NCBI GenBank assembly: GCA_030599055.1
Contig: JAUVOS010000047.1
Coordinates: 1 to 13,305, forward strand
Length of the DNA stretch: 13,305 nucleotides
From: Lutibacter sp.
Lineage (GTDB): Bacteria > Bacteroidota > Bacteroidia > Flavobacteriales > Flavobacteriaceae
Direction of reading: 5' to 3'
The translations under genes and the position numbers were made by a program. Under the pieces are notes generated by a model. That model did no database searches, was not told where the DNA came from, and saw only the letters and a list, made by a program, of their open reading frames with translations. How positions within the stretch are numbered: the stretch's first letter is position 1; each line of letters begins with the position of its first letter. This document shows positions 13,302 to 13,305 of the stretch, in pieces.

Positions 13302-13305
13302 ATAA

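Overview
The window comes from the genome of a bacterium in the phylum Bacteroidota, most likely family Flavobacteriaceae. The evidence is the AT-rich DNA, the absence of clear Shine-Dalgarno sites before the genes, several copies of the Bacteroidota -7 promoter element TAnnTTTG, and gene families typical of flavobacteria: DUF5916/CBM9-like proteins, a DUF4097-type DYG-repeat protein, and an exported endonuclease I. I see no phage, plasmid, CRISPR, tRNA or rRNA signature.

Layout. Minus strand, 3294 down to 1: sucC, a 155-bp gap with a heptanucleotide tandem array, an RsmB/NOP-type RNA m5C methyltransferase that starts with TTG, and a secreted endonuclease I cut by the window edge. Plus strand, 3457 to 5603: a three-gene overlapping operon encoding an ECF sigma factor, a single-pass membrane protein (probable anti-sigma factor) and an exported DYG-repeat protein. 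Plus strand, 5695 to 6750: a phospholipid pair, pgsA and a PAP2-family phosphatase whose start codon appears damaged or non-canonical. Next comes a 919-bp gene-free stretch built from palindromes and repeat-like fragments. Then two tandem paralogous DUF5916 genes (7670-10108 and 10426-12834) are separated by a 232-bp MITE-like inverted-repeat element. The window ends with a small helical protein of unknown function.

How the genes may work together. The sigma operon has the layout of a cell-surface signalling unit: regulator, membrane tether and exported beta-repeat protein, with both junctions overlapping so that translation is probably coupled. PgsA makes phosphatidylglycerol phosphate, and the adjacent PAP2 enzyme could remove its phosphate; that functional link is inference. 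The DUF5916 pair are exported CBM9-like plus beta-strand-rich proteins, probably at the outer membrane, duplicated in tandem; their substrate is unknown.

The most unusual points are the MITE-like element between the duplicated DUF5916 genes, the PAP2 gene whose conserved N-terminal coding extends upstream of any ATG/GTG/TTG, the heptamer array directly before a TTG-initiated methyltransferase gene, and a pgsA promoter placed so close to its ATG that the mRNA may be leaderless. No clearly new multi-gene system is evident; the sigma/membrane/DYG-repeat operon and the DUF5916 pair are the best candidates for undescribed function.

[Form note: the original gave no feature confidence values; the uniform 0.5 is a placeholder required by the schema, not an estimate.]
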